NCBI GenBank assembly: GCA_024743215.1
Contig: JANSWZ010000003.1
Span: forward strand, 186,001 to 250,000
Direction: 5' to 3'
DNA from: Alphaproteobacteria bacterium
GTDB lineage: Bacteria > Pseudomonadota > Alphaproteobacteria > Rhizobiales > GCA-2746425
DNA: 64,000 nucleotides
Below are positions 1 to 9,990 of this stretch, piece by piece; positions within the stretch are counted from its first letter, which is position 1, and every line of letters begins with the position of its first letter. Both the position numbers and the translations under genes were made by a program. The notes under the pieces were generated by a model. That model was not told the DNA's origin and did not search any database. It saw nothing but the letters and a program-made list of their open reading frames with translations.

Positions 1-230
1 AGCGTCGACTGCCAATGTTCCGGTTCGACCGCGAAGGCGATGCCTTTGCACGTGCCGCCACGATCGAGCCCCAAAACAAGCCCTGGTTTTTCGGGAGTGC
101 CGCGATGAACGTGGGAATACACGCACAAGCTGCGATGGGCGCCATACAACAACGCAGTTTCGCGCCGTACGTATGAAAAACCGGGCCGCCACATCAATGA
201 ACCGTAGCCAAACACCCAAAAATGACGCAT
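1..230 (-). CDS. gamma-glutamylcyclotransferase, ChaC-like (partial, cut by window edge)
   Basis: The first 76 codons of a gene that runs off the left edge. The start is the ATG at 230-228, with GGAG five bases upstream. The peptide contains [10 protein letters not shown] near its N-terminus, the glutamyl-binding loop typical of ChaC enzymes, then [17 protein letters not shown] and CKGIAFAV, two further conserved ChaC blocks. Known members cleave the gamma-glutamyl bond of glutathione, releasing 5-oxoproline and Cys-Gly in the cytoplasm. The catalytic glutamate would lie beyond the edge, so activity cannot be judged. It is divergent from the DUF2125 gene. A second, longer ChaC gene lies at 39915-40673. 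Confidence 0.85.
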   Translation of the reverse strand, partial: MRHFWVFGYGSLMWRPGFSYVRRETALLYGAHRSLCVYSHVHRGTPEKPGLVLGLDRGGTCKGIAFAVEPEHWQST

Positions 231-372
231 ATGCACTCCGCGTTTCCTGATACCCGATGGAACAGCTTGATGATGCAATATGGACATTGCGGCTGACACT
301 GGCGAACATCTTTTGGGGCAGACGGTACAGGATGGACGCAACCGGATGCAAGTGTTCCAAATGGAAGGTTCT

Positions 373-1386
373 ATGGCTCGTAAAGTTAAGTGGCTGATGA
401 GTGTAATCGTCGGTCTGGTGCTTCTGTGGTCGGCGCTTTGGTATGGCGCGAGTGTGGCCACAGGAAAGGTAATCGACCGGGTCGAGCAACAAAGCGTTCG
501 GATGGGACGCGATGTCAGTTGCACTGAGCGAACTGTGTCCGGCTATCCGTTTCATCTTGCAGTGTCCTGTGGGCAAGCCGGACTGGATGCTCAGGATCGC
601 GGTATAGAAGCTGACATCAATTCCGTGCGCAGCGTTGCGTTGCTCTACAAGCCCGGCCATGTGATTGCAGAGGCAGATGGTCCGCTGACCGTAACATTGT
701 CGCCCGCTGCCGGATTGAGTGGTGAATTGGTCGGGCACTGGAAGAGCGCGCGCTCCAGCGTCTCTGCAGGCCTATCCGGTCTCAAACGGGCATCTTTGGT
801 GGCTGAGGAAATTGACGTCATTGCCAATGCATTGTCCGGCCTTGGCGGCCTTGAGCAGATGACCATGCAAGGGGCACAATTACATGTTCGGCCCAATCCC
901 GATTCGCAAACGGATTTCGACGTTGCCCTGACATTGAGTGACATTCTGACAATTCGTTCTGGCAAGGCATTGCCGGAAATGGATTTGGGTCTTTTGGCGA
1001 CTGCCAAAAATGTCGGAGAAGCTCTGGGCTTTGATCCAGACCTCTTGCTTGCCAACTGGCTCAGCAGTGGGGGTGCACTTGATTTGGAAAAGCTGAGTTT
1101 CAACAGTTTGGGTTTTGTTGCAAATGCGTCTGGCCCTGTGAGCATTTCACAAGACGGGCTGGTATCCGGTCAGGTGAAACTGGAAATCATCGGTATGGAC
1201 AAGCTTCCTGATCTTGTTGAAATCATTGCGCCCCGGTTTCGTCAGAACGCGGAACAGATTGCGGCTACCTTCTCCGGGCTTGCCGGAAACAATTCGGATG
1301 GAAAGGTCACCATTCCTCTGACGTTGCGGAATGGTATCGTCAGCGCAGGCATACTGCCCATTGGCAGGATACCAAATCTATTTTGA
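373..1386 (+). CDS. DUF2125 domain-containing envelope protein
   Basis: A 337-residue protein. An N-terminal membrane anchor (about residues 5-28) is followed by a soluble domain with the Cys-bearing SGYPF region typical of DUF2125, an alphaproteobacterial family of unknown function presumably facing the periplasm. The ATG at 373 is preferred because GGAAGG lies four bases upstream and the hydrophobic segment then sits at the N-terminus; an in-frame ATG at 280 would add 31 residues with no family resemblance. Its 3' end overlaps the convergent tyrC gene by 9 bp. The assignment rests on overall pattern and neighbourhood; no molecular role can be stated. Confidence 0.75.
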   Translation: MARKVKWLMSVIVGLVLLWSALWYGASVATGKVIDRVEQQSVRMGRDVSCTERTVSGYPFHLAVSCGQAGLDAQDRGIEADINSVRSVALLYKPGHVIAEADGPLTVTLSPAAGLSGELVGHWKSARSSVSAGLSGLKRASLVAEEIDVIANALSGLGGLEQMTMQGAQLHVRPNPDSQTDFDVALTLSDILTIRSGKALPEMDLGLLATAKNVGEALGFDPDLLLANWLSSGGALDLEKLSFNSLGFVANASGPVSISQDGLVSGQVKLEIIGMDKLPDLVEIIAPRFRQNAEQIAATFSGLAGNNSDGKVTIPLTLRNGIVSAGILPIGRIPNLF

Positions 1387-2382
1387 TGAATTGCCGTCGT
1401 CGCTTTGCTGCAAACCCGCCTGGCGTCCGAAATCCGGTAGGTCGACTTCCTGACCTGCATCGATAATGGCCCGCCGAATGCCGCGCGTGTGGGTGAACAG
1501 GTCAAACAATTCGTCACCCTTGCTCCAGCGAATGGAGCGTTGCAGGGCAGATAAATCCTCTGAAAACCGCGCAAGCATCTCAAGAAGGGCGTCCTTGTTG
1601 TGCAGGCAGACGTCGCGCCACATGGTGGGATCAGATGCGGCAAGTCGTGTAAAGTCACGGAAACCACCAGCAGAGTACTTCATCACTTCCGATTGGGTCA
1701 CAATTTCCATGTCATTCGCTGTGCCCACAATATTGTAGGCGATCAGATGCGGCAGATGGCTGGTAATGGCCAGAACCAGATCGTGGTGATCTGCATCCAT
1801 CTGTTCCATATTGGCGCCACAAGCTGCCCAGAAGCGATTAAGTCTATCAAGCGCGTCTTGGTCTGTGTCTGGCAGCGGTGTCAGGATGCACCAGCGATTG
1901 TCAAACAGGGTTTCAAATCCGGAAGCAGGGCCTGATTTTTCCGTACCAGCGACGGGATGGGCAGGGATAAAATGCACATTTGACGGCAGATGCGGTTGCA
2001 TCTGGTCAATGACGGAGCGCTTGACCGACCCCACATCGGAGACAATTGCACCAGGCTTCAGGTGCGGGGCGATGGCTTTCGCTGTTTGCTCACTTGCGCC
2101 CACGGGCACGCATACAATAACGCAGTCTGCATCCTTGACCGCTTCCCCGGCGTCCTGCGTGTAGCTATCGCCAAGTTGCAGGTCCTCGGCTTGTGTCAGC
2201 GTTTCAACGCGTCTTGAGGAAACCGCGATATGACGCGCAATGTTTCTGGCGCGGGCCGCTCGTGCAATCGATGATCCGATCAAGCCAATGCCGATCAGGG
2301 TCAGCTTGTCAAAAATTGGCTCATCCAAAACAAGATTGGCGGAAACAGGGTGGGCGGGGGATTGCGTCATCTCAACACTCAC
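1378..2382 (-). CDS. tyrC: prephenate/arogenate dehydrogenase
   Basis: NAD-dependent oxidative decarboxylation of prephenate or arogenate, the committed step to tyrosine. The 334-residue protein has the Rossmann motif GIGLIGSS at residues 31-38, the DVGSVK block near 117-121 and HPVAGTEKSG from H142, all hallmarks of the TyrA dehydrogenase family; length fits the cyclohexadienyl type without a fused chorismate mutase. Translation may begin at the GTG at 2382, which abuts the hisC stop codon, or at the ATG at 2370. It follows hisC directly, and the aminotransferase encoded there can serve aromatic as well as histidine biosynthesis. Substrate preference cannot be read from the sequence. Confidence 0.92.
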   Translation of the reverse strand: MSVEMTQSPAHPVSANLVLDEPIFDKLTLIGIGLIGSSIARAARARNIARHIAVSSRRVETLTQAEDLQLGDSYTQDAGEAVKDADCVIVCVPVGASEQTAKAIAPHLKPGAIVSDVGSVKRSVIDQMQPHLPSNVHFIPAHPVAGTEKSGPASGFETLFDNRWCILTPLPDTDQDALDRLNRFWAACGANMEQMDADHHDLVLAITSHLPHLIAYNIVGTANDMEIVTQSEVMKYSAGGFRDFTRLAASDPTMWRDVCLHNKDALLEMLARFSEDLSALQRSIRWSKGDELFDLFTHTRGIRRAIIDAGQEVDLPDFGRQAGLQQSDDGNSSK

Positions 2383-3498
2383 TTACTTGCCCAAAAACGC
2401 TTTCAATGCGGACAGAACCGCCAGATTGGCTTCTTCGGTCCCAATGGTGATGCGCAATGCATCCGGCAGTCCATAGGCCGCGACGCGCCGCACCACAACA
2501 CCACGGTCCTGCAAAAAAGCATCCGCTCGTTCTGCTGAATAAGCACCATCACCTGAAAAATGTACCAGCAGGAAGTTCCCCACGCTGGGCGTTACATCCA
2601 GACCCAACGCCCGACAGCCTTCGCTCATCTGCTTAAGCCAGGTCTGGTTGTGATCGACTGAACGGTCAATGTGGTTGCTATCTGCAAGAGCGGCTTCTCC
2701 GGCTGCCAGAGCTGCGCCATTGACGTTGAAGGGGCCACGAATGCGGTTGATGGCGTCAATCACACCCTCAGGGCCAAAACACCAGCCCAGACGCAAATTG
2801 GCGAGACCATAAATCTTGGAGAATGTGCGGGTCATGACAACATTGGCGGAATTGGCCACCAGTTCGATGCCCGACTCATAATCATTGCGACGCACATACT
2901 CCGCATAGGCGCCATCCAGAACCAGCAGGATGTCTGGCCGTAAACCTGAATGCAGCCGCTTCACCTCATCAAAGGGAACATACGTTCCCGTCGGGTTGTT
3001 GGGGTTGGCCAGAAAGATCATCTTTGTGCGTTCTGTAACGGCTGCCAGAATACTGTCCACATGAGCTGTGTGATCCTCTTCGGGCACAATAATGGGCTGG
3101 GCGCCAGCGGCCAGAATTGCAATTTTGTAAACCAGGAAGCCATGTTCGGTGTAAATAGCCTCATCCCCGTCCTCCAAATAGGCATAAGAGAGCAGCGACA
3201 GGATTTCATCTGAACCGGAACCGCAGACAATTCGATCAGGGTTCAGGCCATGAGCATCGGCAATTGCATGGCGCAGGCGCGAGGAGCTGCCATCGGGGTA
3301 GTCTTCCAGATGGGTCGATGACTGAAGGGCGGCAATGGCCTGAGGGCTGGCGCCAAGCGGATTTTCATTGGATGACAGCTTGAAAACCTTCCCGCTTTTC
3401 GGATCAACACCGCTGGCCTGACTTTTGCCTGGAATGTAAGGTGCAATCTTTAGCACTGAGGCGCGCGGAACCGGGCCTTTGTGAGATGTATCGGTCAT
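2383..3498 (-). CDS. hisC: histidinol-phosphate aminotransferase
   Basis: A PLP-dependent fold-type I aminotransferase of 371 residues that transfers an amino group from glutamate to imidazole-acetol phosphate in histidine synthesis; homologues beside tyrC often also act on aromatic keto acids. Visible features are LSSNENPLG (41-49), NPNNPTG (165-171), D195 and Y198 in LDGAYAEY, and the PLP-binding K228 in [15 protein letters not shown]. It is first in a two-gene unit with tyrC, with no gap between stop and start. The gene is divergent from metX, with 171 bp between them. Confidence 0.92.
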   Translation of the reverse strand: MTDTSHKGPVPRASVLKIAPYIPGKSQASGVDPKSGKVFKLSSNENPLGASPQAIAALQSSTHLEDYPDGSSSRLRHAIADAHGLNPDRIVCGSGSDEILSLLSYAYLEDGDEAIYTEHGFLVYKIAILAAGAQPIIVPEEDHTAHVDSILAAVTERTKMIFLANPNNPTGTYVPFDEVKRLHSGLRPDILLVLDGAYAEYVRRNDYESGIELVANSANVVMTRTFSKIYGLANLRLGWCFGPEGVIDAINRIRGPFNVNGAALAAGEAALADSNHIDRSVDHNQTWLKQMSEGCRALGLDVTPSVGNFLLVHFSGDGAYSAERADAFLQDRGVVVRRVAAYGLPDALRITIGTEEANLAVLSALKAFLGK

Positions 3499-3669
3499 AG
3501 TCGTTTCCTGTTGGGCACGGGCAGCTGTTGTTGTTGGCTTTATCTGGGTTTAAACGTCGCGTCTTCATATGCGTCGTAAGGCGGAAAATCAAAGAAAACA
3601 TTGACAGTCAACAGGCCCTGACCGTAGCTATCCGCCGATTTCAGAAAAATGTGAGCACCAGCTAACACC

Positions 3670-4857
3670 ATGTCGCAATCTACAATTTCCAATGACCCAT
3701 TTACGGCTTCCCTGAAAGAAGCACGTCAACCCAGCGGTCTGGTTGTGCGGTTTGGTCCAGAAGATGGATTGGATATGGCCGCCGGAGCCAAACTGGCGCC
3801 CTTACAGATTGGCTATCAGACCTACGGCACGCTGAATTCTGACAAATCAAACGCCGTTCTGGTGTGTCATGCACTGACCGGTGACCAACATGTGGCGACG
3901 AATAATCCGATAACGGGAAAGCCCGGTTGGTGGGAATCCATGGTCGGACCGGGCAAGCCTGTCGACACAAATCGGTTTTTCGTTATCTGCAGCAATGTGG
4001 TTGGCGGATGCATGGGGACGAGCGGCCCTGCCAATGAAACATCTGATGGCGTTCCATATGGGCTGGGATTTCCGGTTGTTACCATCAAGGATATGGTCAA
4101 TGCGCAGGCCAGACTTGTTGATCATCTTGGCATCGATCGATTGTTCGCGGTCATCGGCGGGTCCATGGGCGGTATGCAGGTTTTGCAGTGGGCTGTCAGC
4201 TACCCTGAGCGGGTTTATGCTGCTGTGCCTATCGCGACAGCCGCGCGCCATACATCACAAAATATCGCCTTTCATGAGGTTGGCCGTCAGGCGGTGATGG
4301 CCGATCCTGACTGGCATGGCGGTGACTACTACAGTTTCGGCATACGACCGACCAAGGGCCTGGCTGTCGCACGTATGGCTGCACACATCACCTATCTGTC
4401 AGAAGGGGCCCTGCACCGGAAATTTGGCCGTAATCTGCAGGAGCGGGATGATATAACCTTCGGGTTTGAAGCCGATTTTCAAATCGAGTCCTATCTGCGT
4501 CATCAGGGTATGAGCTTTGTGGATCGGTTTGATGCAAACAGCTACCTCTACATGACGCGAGCGATGGATTATTTTGATCTGGCACGCGAATTTGGTGGAA
4601 AGCTTGCCCATGCGTTTGATCAGACCAGCACACGTTTCTGCTGCGTTTCATTTTCCAGCGATTGGTTGTTCCCGACCTCGGAAAACAGGGCTATTGTTCA
4701 TGCTCTGAACGCGGCTGGCGCCAATGTGTCATTTTTGGAAGTGGACACGGATAAAGGCCATGATGCCTTCCTGCTGGAGATTCCGGAACTCTTCGACACG
4801 GTCGGTGGGTTTGTCCGCGCAGCAGCTGATGAATTGGGACTGGCGGAGACAGCATGA
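3670..4857 (+). CDS. metX: homoserine O-acetyltransferase
   Basis: An alpha/beta-hydrolase acyltransferase (395 residues) that acylates homoserine at the start of methionine synthesis. The catalytic triad is visible: nucleophile S165 in GGSMGGMQ, D331 in SSDWLFP and H364 in [17 protein letters not shown] is also conserved. Whether the acyl donor is acetyl- or succinyl-CoA cannot be settled by eye. The stop overlaps the metW start by 4 bp (ATGA), so the two are translationally coupled, as in most proteobacteria with this pair. I looked for a SAM-II riboswitch upstream and found no convincing match. Confidence 0.93.
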   Translation: MSQSTISNDPFTASLKEARQPSGLVVRFGPEDGLDMAAGAKLAPLQIGYQTYGTLNSDKSNAVLVCHALTGDQHVATNNPITGKPGWWESMVGPGKPVDTNRFFVICSNVVGGCMGTSGPANETSDGVPYGLGFPVVTIKDMVNAQARLVDHLGIDRLFAVIGGSMGGMQVLQWAVSYPERVYAAVPIATAARHTSQNIAFHEVGRQAVMADPDWHGGDYYSFGIRPTKGLAVARMAAHITYLSEGALHRKFGRNLQERDDITFGFEADFQIESYLRHQGMSFVDRFDANSYLYMTRAMDYFDLAREFGGKLAHAFDQTSTRFCCVSFSSDWLFPTSENRAIVHALNAAGANVSFLEVDTDKGHDAFLLEIPELFDTVGGFVRAAADELGLAETA

Positions 4858-5513
4858 GCGATTTCACCAGCAGCCCAACGATTGATCTGACGATGACGGC
4901 GGACCCGAATCGGGCCGATTATCGCGTTATTTCTGAAATGATTCCCAATGGGGCAAAAGTTCTGGATGTCGGCAGCGGTGACGGGGCGCTGATTGCGCTT
5001 TTAAAGCAGGAAAAGAACATTGATGCCCGAGGTATAGAGATCAGCCAGAAAGGTGTCAGCCTGGCGGTTTCGAAAGGTATTTCCGTGGTGCAAGGTGACG
5101 CGGATAAAGACCTTTTCCACTATCCGGATAATGGCTTTGACTACGTAGTCCTGTCACAGACCATTCAGGCGACTCACAGCCCAGAGACCGTTTTGCGGGA
5201 ATTGTTGCGTATTGGTCGACATGCCATTGTGTCTTTCCCGAATTTTGGTTTCTGGCGCATGCGCGCCCATTTGCTGCTCAAGGGCGAAATGCCAGTAACC
5301 GAAGATCTGCCCTATACGTGGTATGACAGCCCCAACATCCACTTTTGCACAATCCGCGATTTTTTTGATCTATGCGAAAAAGCAGACGCCAGGATCGAAA
5401 AATTCATTGCCCTCAGCGGCGGACGCCGCCCGCTGCCTGACAGCTGGCCGCTGGCGGTGAAGAACATTGCAGGCGAGCAGGCGGTGTTTTTGCTGACGCG
5501 GAAGGAAAAGTGA
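4854..5513 (+). CDS. metW: methionine biosynthesis protein MetW
   Basis: A 219-residue methyltransferase-fold protein that accompanies MetX in proteobacteria and is thought to be needed for its activity. The SAM-binding motif [12 protein letters not shown] lies at about residues 36-47. Further conserved MetW stretches are [23 protein letters not shown] and [16 protein letters not shown]. It begins inside the metX stop codon. Only 9 bp separate its end from the convergent gene at 5523, leaving no room for a dedicated terminator. Confidence 0.92.
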   Translation: MSDFTSSPTIDLTMTADPNRADYRVISEMIPNGAKVLDVGSGDGALIALLKQEKNIDARGIEISQKGVSLAVSKGISVVQGDADKDLFHYPDNGFDYVVLSQTIQATHSPETVLRELLRIGRHAIVSFPNFGFWRMRAHLLLKGEMPVTEDLPYTWYDSPNIHFCTIRDFFDLCEKADARIEKFIALSGGRRPLPDSWPLAVKNIAGEQAVFLLTRKEK

Positions 5514-5522
5514 AAAGGTGCC

Positions 5523-6362
5523 TCAATAATAACAAGCCGTTGCCGTAAACACGCAGGACACCGGGAACTGCCCTTGTAGCCGTTTCACGCATTTGGCGTC
5601 TGATTTGATCAGCTTCTTTGGATCTGCATAGCCTACGCCGTGACGTTTGGTGATTTGGGTCAGCCACGCGCGGCGGGCTTTTTGGCGGGCTTCTTCTATG
5701 TTGGTGCCGTGTTCGCGGAGGGAGAAGGGGGCTTTGCAGGCGGTGGTGTTGCGTCCGCTTGGGTCACGTCGATAGAGACGGGTTGGGAAACGGTCAAAGC
5801 GCGCCATGTCAGGGGATGCTTTGCAGATGATGTTGAGTGATGAGGTTGGCCAGAATTGTGTGCCGCGACAGGCGCCGGTGCCGCCCCGTTTTCGGAACGA
5901 GATTCGAAACCCTTCAATGATCCGTTTGTCGAAGGTAACGTCAGCGCGGTTGCGTGTGTAATTGGTTCCGAGCCGCGGGTTTGAACAGACGGCCTGTTTG
6001 AGGGAGCTGAGCCCATTGGTCAGACTAAAGCCGGTCAGACCCTTTCCGCGCTTCTCGCTGTTGTTCAGCAATCGCGGATTATTCTCACAGCCATTTGGAA
6101 TTTGCCCGGCATCGCGGGACAAGGCCCAGCTCAGACACTTCGCTGACAGGGTGTTGATTGCCTTTGCCGACACGGTACCTGATTGCGTACGCGCCCAGCC
6201 AACAAAACTGGAGCCGGGGATGGAAGTGGCAGGCACATTTACCCCAGAGAATACTGCATCAATTGCACATTTTCGGTATTCCCATGTCGCTGCGTCAATC
6301 GGCGTGCAAAGCAGCATGAAGCCTGTTGCAAAGACCAGTTTCGAGAGGTTCATTCTGGGCAC
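5523..6362 (-). CDS. secreted cysteine-rich protein of unknown function
   Basis: 279 residues beginning with a signal peptide that probably ends after PIDA near residue 24. The mature part contains about nine cysteines and is basic, consistent with a disulfide-bonded periplasmic or secreted protein. No domain is recognised. The start codon is 2 bp from the stop of the upstream gene (6365-6820), so the two are almost certainly co-transcribed. Their shared upstream region carries a 22-bp perfect palindrome at 6888-6909. I considered extensin-like and lysozyme-inhibitor families and saw no signature of either. Confidence 0.7.
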   Translation of the reverse strand: MPRMNLSKLVFATGFMLLCTPIDAATWEYRKCAIDAVFSGVNVPATSIPGSSFVGWARTQSGTVSAKAINTLSAKCLSWALSRDAGQIPNGCENNPRLLNNSEKRGKGLTGFSLTNGLSSLKQAVCSNPRLGTNYTRNRADVTFDKRIIEGFRISFRKRGGTGACRGTQFWPTSSLNIICKASPDMARFDRFPTRLYRRDPSGRNTTACKAPFSLREHGTNIEEARQKARRAWLTQITKRHGVGYADPKKLIKSDAKCVKRLQGQFPVSCVFTATACYY

Positions 6363-6364
6363 TC

Positions 6365-6820
6365 CTAGCGATGCACAACGGGTTCCAGAAGGCCCAGTTG
6401 AGCGTCAAGCTCCATCAGCCGTCGCGCGGTTGCCTGTTGGGCAGATTTGCGGCCTGTGATGTCATCATCGATAATCAGCTGAGACGCCAGTTTCTGTGCG
6501 GCCGTATTGTTGGTTGATTTGGCGTATTTGAGAATGGTGTTTGCCTGCCTGCCTATCTCATCAGCAAGACCATTGAGTTTCTGTTCATTGGGGCCGGACT
6601 TGCCTTTAGAGACCAGCGTATTGAATGCGGCAATGTTTGCGCTGATGGCTGCGCGCGCCTTTATGAATTGGGCCAGTTCAGCGTTGTTGCCTGGCTTGGC
6701 GCTGATCTTGCCGGAATTGGTGGGTGACGTTGTTGGTTGTGGGGAGGCATCTGCGGCCCATACATTTTCACAGCTGGCGGCAACCAAAATCAATGCTGCA
6801 ACAAATATGTGACGTTTCAT
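6365..6820 (-). CDS. small exported protein of unknown function
   Basis: 151 residues with a clear signal peptide (hydrophobic segment 6-17, likely cleavage after VWA near 22). After a low-complexity Pro/Ser/Thr linker the remainder is Ala-rich and predicted helical (AQFIKARAAISANIAAF; QTANTIL-type heptads), suggesting a helical bundle or coiled coil in the periplasm. No family is recognised. It is the first gene of a two-gene unit with 5523-6362. The 5' flank holds the palindrome at 6888-6909, 68 bp before the start. Confidence 0.7.
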   Translation of the reverse strand: MKRHIFVAALILVAASCENVWAADASPQPTTSPTNSGKISAKPGNNAELAQFIKARAAISANIAAFNTLVSKGKSGPNEQKLNGLADEIGRQANTILKYAKSTNNTAAQKLASQLIIDDDITGRKSAQQATARRLMELDAQLGLLEPVVHR

Positions 6821-6887
6821 GTAGTTTCCGGTCCCTGAAGAGTTGCGCGTAGGTTCAGAGAAACTCTATTGGGGCCGAGATGCTGTC

Positions 6888-6909
6888 GCATGACGCAATT
6901 GCGTCATGC
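6888..6909. promoter_or_regulatory. 22-bp perfect palindrome, candidate LuxR-type operator
   Basis: Two half-sites GCATGACGCAA meet head to head with no spacer (the core reads TGACGCAATTGCGTCA). It lies 68 bp before the secreted gene pair and 20 bp past the stop of the LuxR-type regulator gene. No T-run follows on either strand, which argues against a terminator. That the neighbouring regulator binds here is inference from position and symmetry. Confidence 0.55.
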
Positions 6910-6928
6910 CCCTTCGGAATGCGGCCTG

Positions 6929-8089
6929 TTAGTCAGTTATGCCGTGCGGTAATGCATCGGAAAATGGTGACGACAGTGAGATAATCAGTCTGACAAAATC
7001 AACCTGATTTCTACACCCGGATTTGTGCAAAAGCGCGCGCATCTGATTGCGGACAGTATGTCGGCTCAGCTGACACGCATCTGCATAATCGACAAGGTTC
7101 TGCCCTTTAACCAGCGCGTCTGCCAGCTTTTGTTCAGCTGCTGTCGCGCCGAATGAGGCCGCGATTTTCGAAAAATTGTCAGGTGCATGGCTGGTGTGGC
7201 CACCCACAATGACCAGAGCAGCGACAACAGGCTCGTACCATTGGGCGGTCGGGAAGGCATGCTGGATCATATCCGGGAACATATGGGCGTGCATGACAAA
7301 CCTGTGCTGGTCTGCCTCATTCAAGAAAAGTGGTTCTGGCAAAGCACCGGGATCATTGGTCCTTATCGCTGACGACAGCCTGGCGATAAAGCCGGAGACA
7401 TTGCCCCGCGTTGACAGGATGGCATTTGAACTGGAGACAGACACAATCGAAAAGCGTGACAACAAGTTCTCGGCTGTCTGATTGAGCAGGCTCACCTTGC
7501 CCTGTCTGTTCAACAGTATGAATGCATGCTTGCTGGCCTGAAAGAACTGAAAGGACGGATCTTGCGCTGGCTTCAGCAGTGTTGAGAAGTTGATGGCACG
7601 TTTCAAATGCGGCGCAAGTGCGCGCAGTAATTCATGCGCTTTGGGCAGCGTGGCCTCGACATTGCGTTGTTGGCACGCTGCTGCAAGGCCAACAAATGTA
7701 TCTTTTGTTCTGTGGCACATCATGAAGGGGCCAGCGACAATATCTTCCTGCCTGCGCAGCCAGTCATTGTAGAATTCGGTTTTGAACAAATCGCGTCGTT
7801 CCAGGGCCTGATCTGAAATGCCTACCGTTCCGGTCGGCATGACTGCGTTCATCTGCATCCAGGGATTTTTGTCAGCAAAATGCGCGTGATAGGTTTCAAG
7901 TTCTACCGGATCGAGACCGCCTCCCAGCAAGCCCACACTCTTGTTGGAGGTTAGATTGTGCCCAAACATCATTATGGGCACGCTGGAGACGAAGTTCAGT
8001 TCGTCGCAGAACGCCTGCCACATGGACGGGTCAGTCTGTGTGGCGTAGACCAAAGATAACAGTTTTTCAGGGATGTCCGTTTGCTGCAT
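6929..8089 (-). CDS. LuxR-family transcriptional regulator
   Basis: 386 residues. The C-terminus (about 310-370) carries a LuxR/GerE-type helix-turn-helix: EQKLADALVKG, then DACQLSRHTVRNQMRALLHK and VRLIISL. Residues around 185-210 (AFILLNRQGKVSLLNQTAENLL) resemble a PAS-type sensor. The N-terminal third shows no autoinducer-binding signature and no response-regulator receiver, so the ligand is unknown. It is transcribed in the same direction as the sugar operon, 154 bp beyond its last gene, and precedes the palindrome and secreted pair. Which of these it controls is not shown by the sequence. Confidence 0.82.
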   Translation of the reverse strand: MQQTDIPEKLLSLVYATQTDPSMWQAFCDELNFVSSVPIMMFGHNLTSNKSVGLLGGGLDPVELETYHAHFADKNPWMQMNAVMPTGTVGISDQALERRDLFKTEFYNDWLRRQEDIVAGPFMMCHRTKDTFVGLAAACQQRNVEATLPKAHELLRALAPHLKRAINFSTLLKPAQDPSFQFFQASKHAFILLNRQGKVSLLNQTAENLLSRFSIVSVSSSNAILSTRGNVSGFIARLSSAIRTNDPGALPEPLFLNEADQHRFVMHAHMFPDMIQHAFPTAQWYEPVVAALVIVGGHTSHAPDNFSKIAASFGATAAEQKLADALVKGQNLVDYADACQLSRHTVRNQMRALLHKSGCRNQVDFVRLIISLSSPFSDALPHGITD

Positions 8090-8243
8090 TGTCCCACACT
8101 GCCAACCTACCTGTCATGAAGCTAGCAGCAGGGGTTTCAACAGTAAATGCTGAGAAACGTGGGTTGGATAACGCAATCTTGCGGCCATACACTTGGCCAA
8201 CCAGCGTGACAGCCTGATCCACGCCTTTTGTTCCGCCACGCGT

Positions 8244-9116
8244 TTACGGCTTTCGGGACACGTGAAGGGCGGCGGCAAAATTGCTTTGAGTCACAGCTGT
8301 CTTCATATCCGTTCCCCGGGCCAATGCGGCAAACAACGTGCCAACAAATACGTCACCTGCACCATGGGTGCTCACCAATTCGACGGTTTCTGCCTCAATG
8401 GAAAACACTTCGTGAGAATTGGAAGCATAGGCAACACCGTCACCGCCTGCAGTGACGATGGCGTGTGGCACGCGATTTGCCAGAGCGCTGGCGGCTGACA
8501 GAGCGCTGGCAAGATCGGTTACTGCCACACCACACAAATCCTGCGCTTCAATTGCATTGACAACCAGCACATCCACCAAATTCAAAAATTCGTCTGACAG
8601 GGTGCGGGATGGGGCCGCATTCAGGCCGATCAGCATGCCGTGGTTCTTTGCGGCTCGGGCCGCATGCAGGTTGGCACTTTCGGGAATTTCATTCTGCAGG
8701 ATCAAAGTTCTGGCCCCTGACCATATGCCTTCATCGCTTATGTGATCCGACCCGAGAATGGCATTCGCTCCCGTTACAATAACCGCGCCGTAATCGCCCT
8801 CGCTATCCATGATCGCGACACTCATTCCAGATCCGCAGTCATTGGTCTGTGTGATCCATCGGGTGTCCAGACTCTGAGCCTTCAAAGCTTCCAGCATGAA
8901 ATCAGCAAAATTATCAGTTCCAAGCGCGCCGACGAAACGTGTATCCGCGCCGGCATGATGCGCGGCCACCGCCTGATTGCCGCCTTTTCCGCCAAATTTC
9001 GGATACCATCTGGTTCCGGTGACCGTTTCGCCTTTGCGTGGCCTGTCGGGTGCATCGATCATCAGGTCGTAGTGCAGGCTGCCCACAACCACGACGCCGG
9101 CTTTCGGTTCGGTCAT
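8244..9116 (-). CDS. PfkB-family sugar kinase, ribokinase-like
   Basis: A cytoplasmic ATP-dependent kinase of 290 residues. Visible PfkB signatures are the substrate-side GGKGGNQAVAAHHAG motif near residues 42-57 and the C-terminal STHGAGDVFVGTL block with the catalytic aspartate in GAGD. The GGKGGNQA form is that of ribokinases rather than fructokinases. It is the last gene of a six-gene sugar operon, 8 bp after the RpiR gene. It would phosphorylate the imported sugar or its isomerised product; the actual substrate is not determinable. Confidence 0.9.
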   Translation of the reverse strand: MTEPKAGVVVVGSLHYDLMIDAPDRPRKGETVTGTRWYPKFGGKGGNQAVAAHHAGADTRFVGALGTDNFADFMLEALKAQSLDTRWITQTNDCGSGMSVAIMDSEGDYGAVIVTGANAILGSDHISDEGIWSGARTLILQNEIPESANLHAARAAKNHGMLIGLNAAPSRTLSDEFLNLVDVLVVNAIEAQDLCGVAVTDLASALSAASALANRVPHAIVTAGGDGVAYASNSHEVFSIEAETVELVSTHGAGDVFVGTLFAALARGTDMKTAVTQSNFAAALHVSRKP

Positions 9117-9124
9117 TTTAAATC

Positions 9125-9985
9125 CTATTTTTCGCGATTGGCAGAGACGGCTTTCATGGTTTTGTTCAAATTGCGTTCTGCCGCTGCAAAATCGCGCTGC
9201 GCAATGGCCACGAACAGCGCATCCAGAATGTTGAGCTGCGCAATCCTGGCCGCTGCATTTTCACCTAGCAATGGAGAGCCCTGGGCGGTTGAACACAGCA
9301 CAACATCAGCGGCTTTTGCGATGGGGGAATCGCTGTAATTTGTAACAGCGATCGTTCGTGCGCCGGACTTTCGGGCCAGCTTGGTGGCTTCCAGGACGGC
9401 GGTCGTGGTGCCTGAATGGCTGAAGACCACGACTGCGTCATCAGGTTTTAGAATTGAGGCCGACATGAGCATCATGTGCGAATCGTCATAAATGGCAGCC
9501 CGCAGCCCGATACGCAGGAATTTGTGCGCTACATCTCTTGCGATTTGTGCAGATCCGCCAATGCCATAAAAATCCCGATGGGTGGCGCGATGCAGAATGT
9601 CTGCAGCGCGGTCGAAGGCTTCAACATCCAATATTGCAATTGTTTCCTCCAAGGCCTGCATGGATGTGTGAAACACTTTCTGGATGACGCTTGCCGATGA
9701 ATCATCGGGCGAAATCTCGCGGTACAGATTGGCGGCATCCGATTGATTGTATTCGACCAGTCCAATTCGCATTTCCCGAAACCCGGTAAAACCGAGTTTC
9801 TTGGCTATTTTGACAATCATTGCTTCAGAAACCGACGATTGCTGCGCGATTTCCTTGAGTGGTGTGGCTTCTGTCAGGTCCTTGCGCGCTGTAATTGCAT
9901 CCACGACCCGAAGCTCCAGCGGTGTCAGTTGCGGCAGTCGCATGCGGATTTGCGCGCCAATCGCCCGAGGATCTTCAATGTTCAT
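9125..9985 (-). CDS. MurR/RpiR-family transcriptional regulator
   Basis: 286 residues with an N-terminal RpiR helix-turn-helix (LKEIAQQSSVSEAMIVKIAKKLGFTGF, given here only as positions about 42-68) and a C-terminal SIS sugar-phosphate-binding domain (IGGSAQIARDVAHK near 142-155; VFSHSGTTTAVLEA near 184-197). Such proteins sense a sugar phosphate and control the operon in which they lie. The gene sits between the permease (5 bp gap) and the kinase (8 bp gap), so it is expressed with the pathway and probably autoregulated. Confidence 0.9.
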   Translation of the reverse strand: MNIEDPRAIGAQIRMRLPQLTPLELRVVDAITARKDLTEATPLKEIAQQSSVSEAMIVKIAKKLGFTGFREMRIGLVEYNQSDAANLYREISPDDSSASVIQKVFHTSMQALEETIAILDVEAFDRAADILHRATHRDFYGIGGSAQIARDVAHKFLRIGLRAAIYDDSHMMLMSASILKPDDAVVVFSHSGTTTAVLEATKLARKSGARTIAVTNYSDSPIAKAADVVLCSTAQGSPLLGENAAARIAQLNILDALFVAIAQRDFAAAERNLNKTMKAVSANREK

Positions 9986-9990
9986 TTCGG

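Noticed and set aside
3499-3669. Possible SAM-II riboswitch before metX
   Set aside because: This class is common before metX in the order, so I looked for its pseudoknot and the closing AGCTAAA-type segment. Only short partial matches (TCGCGT, AGCTAAC) were found and they do not pair correctly.
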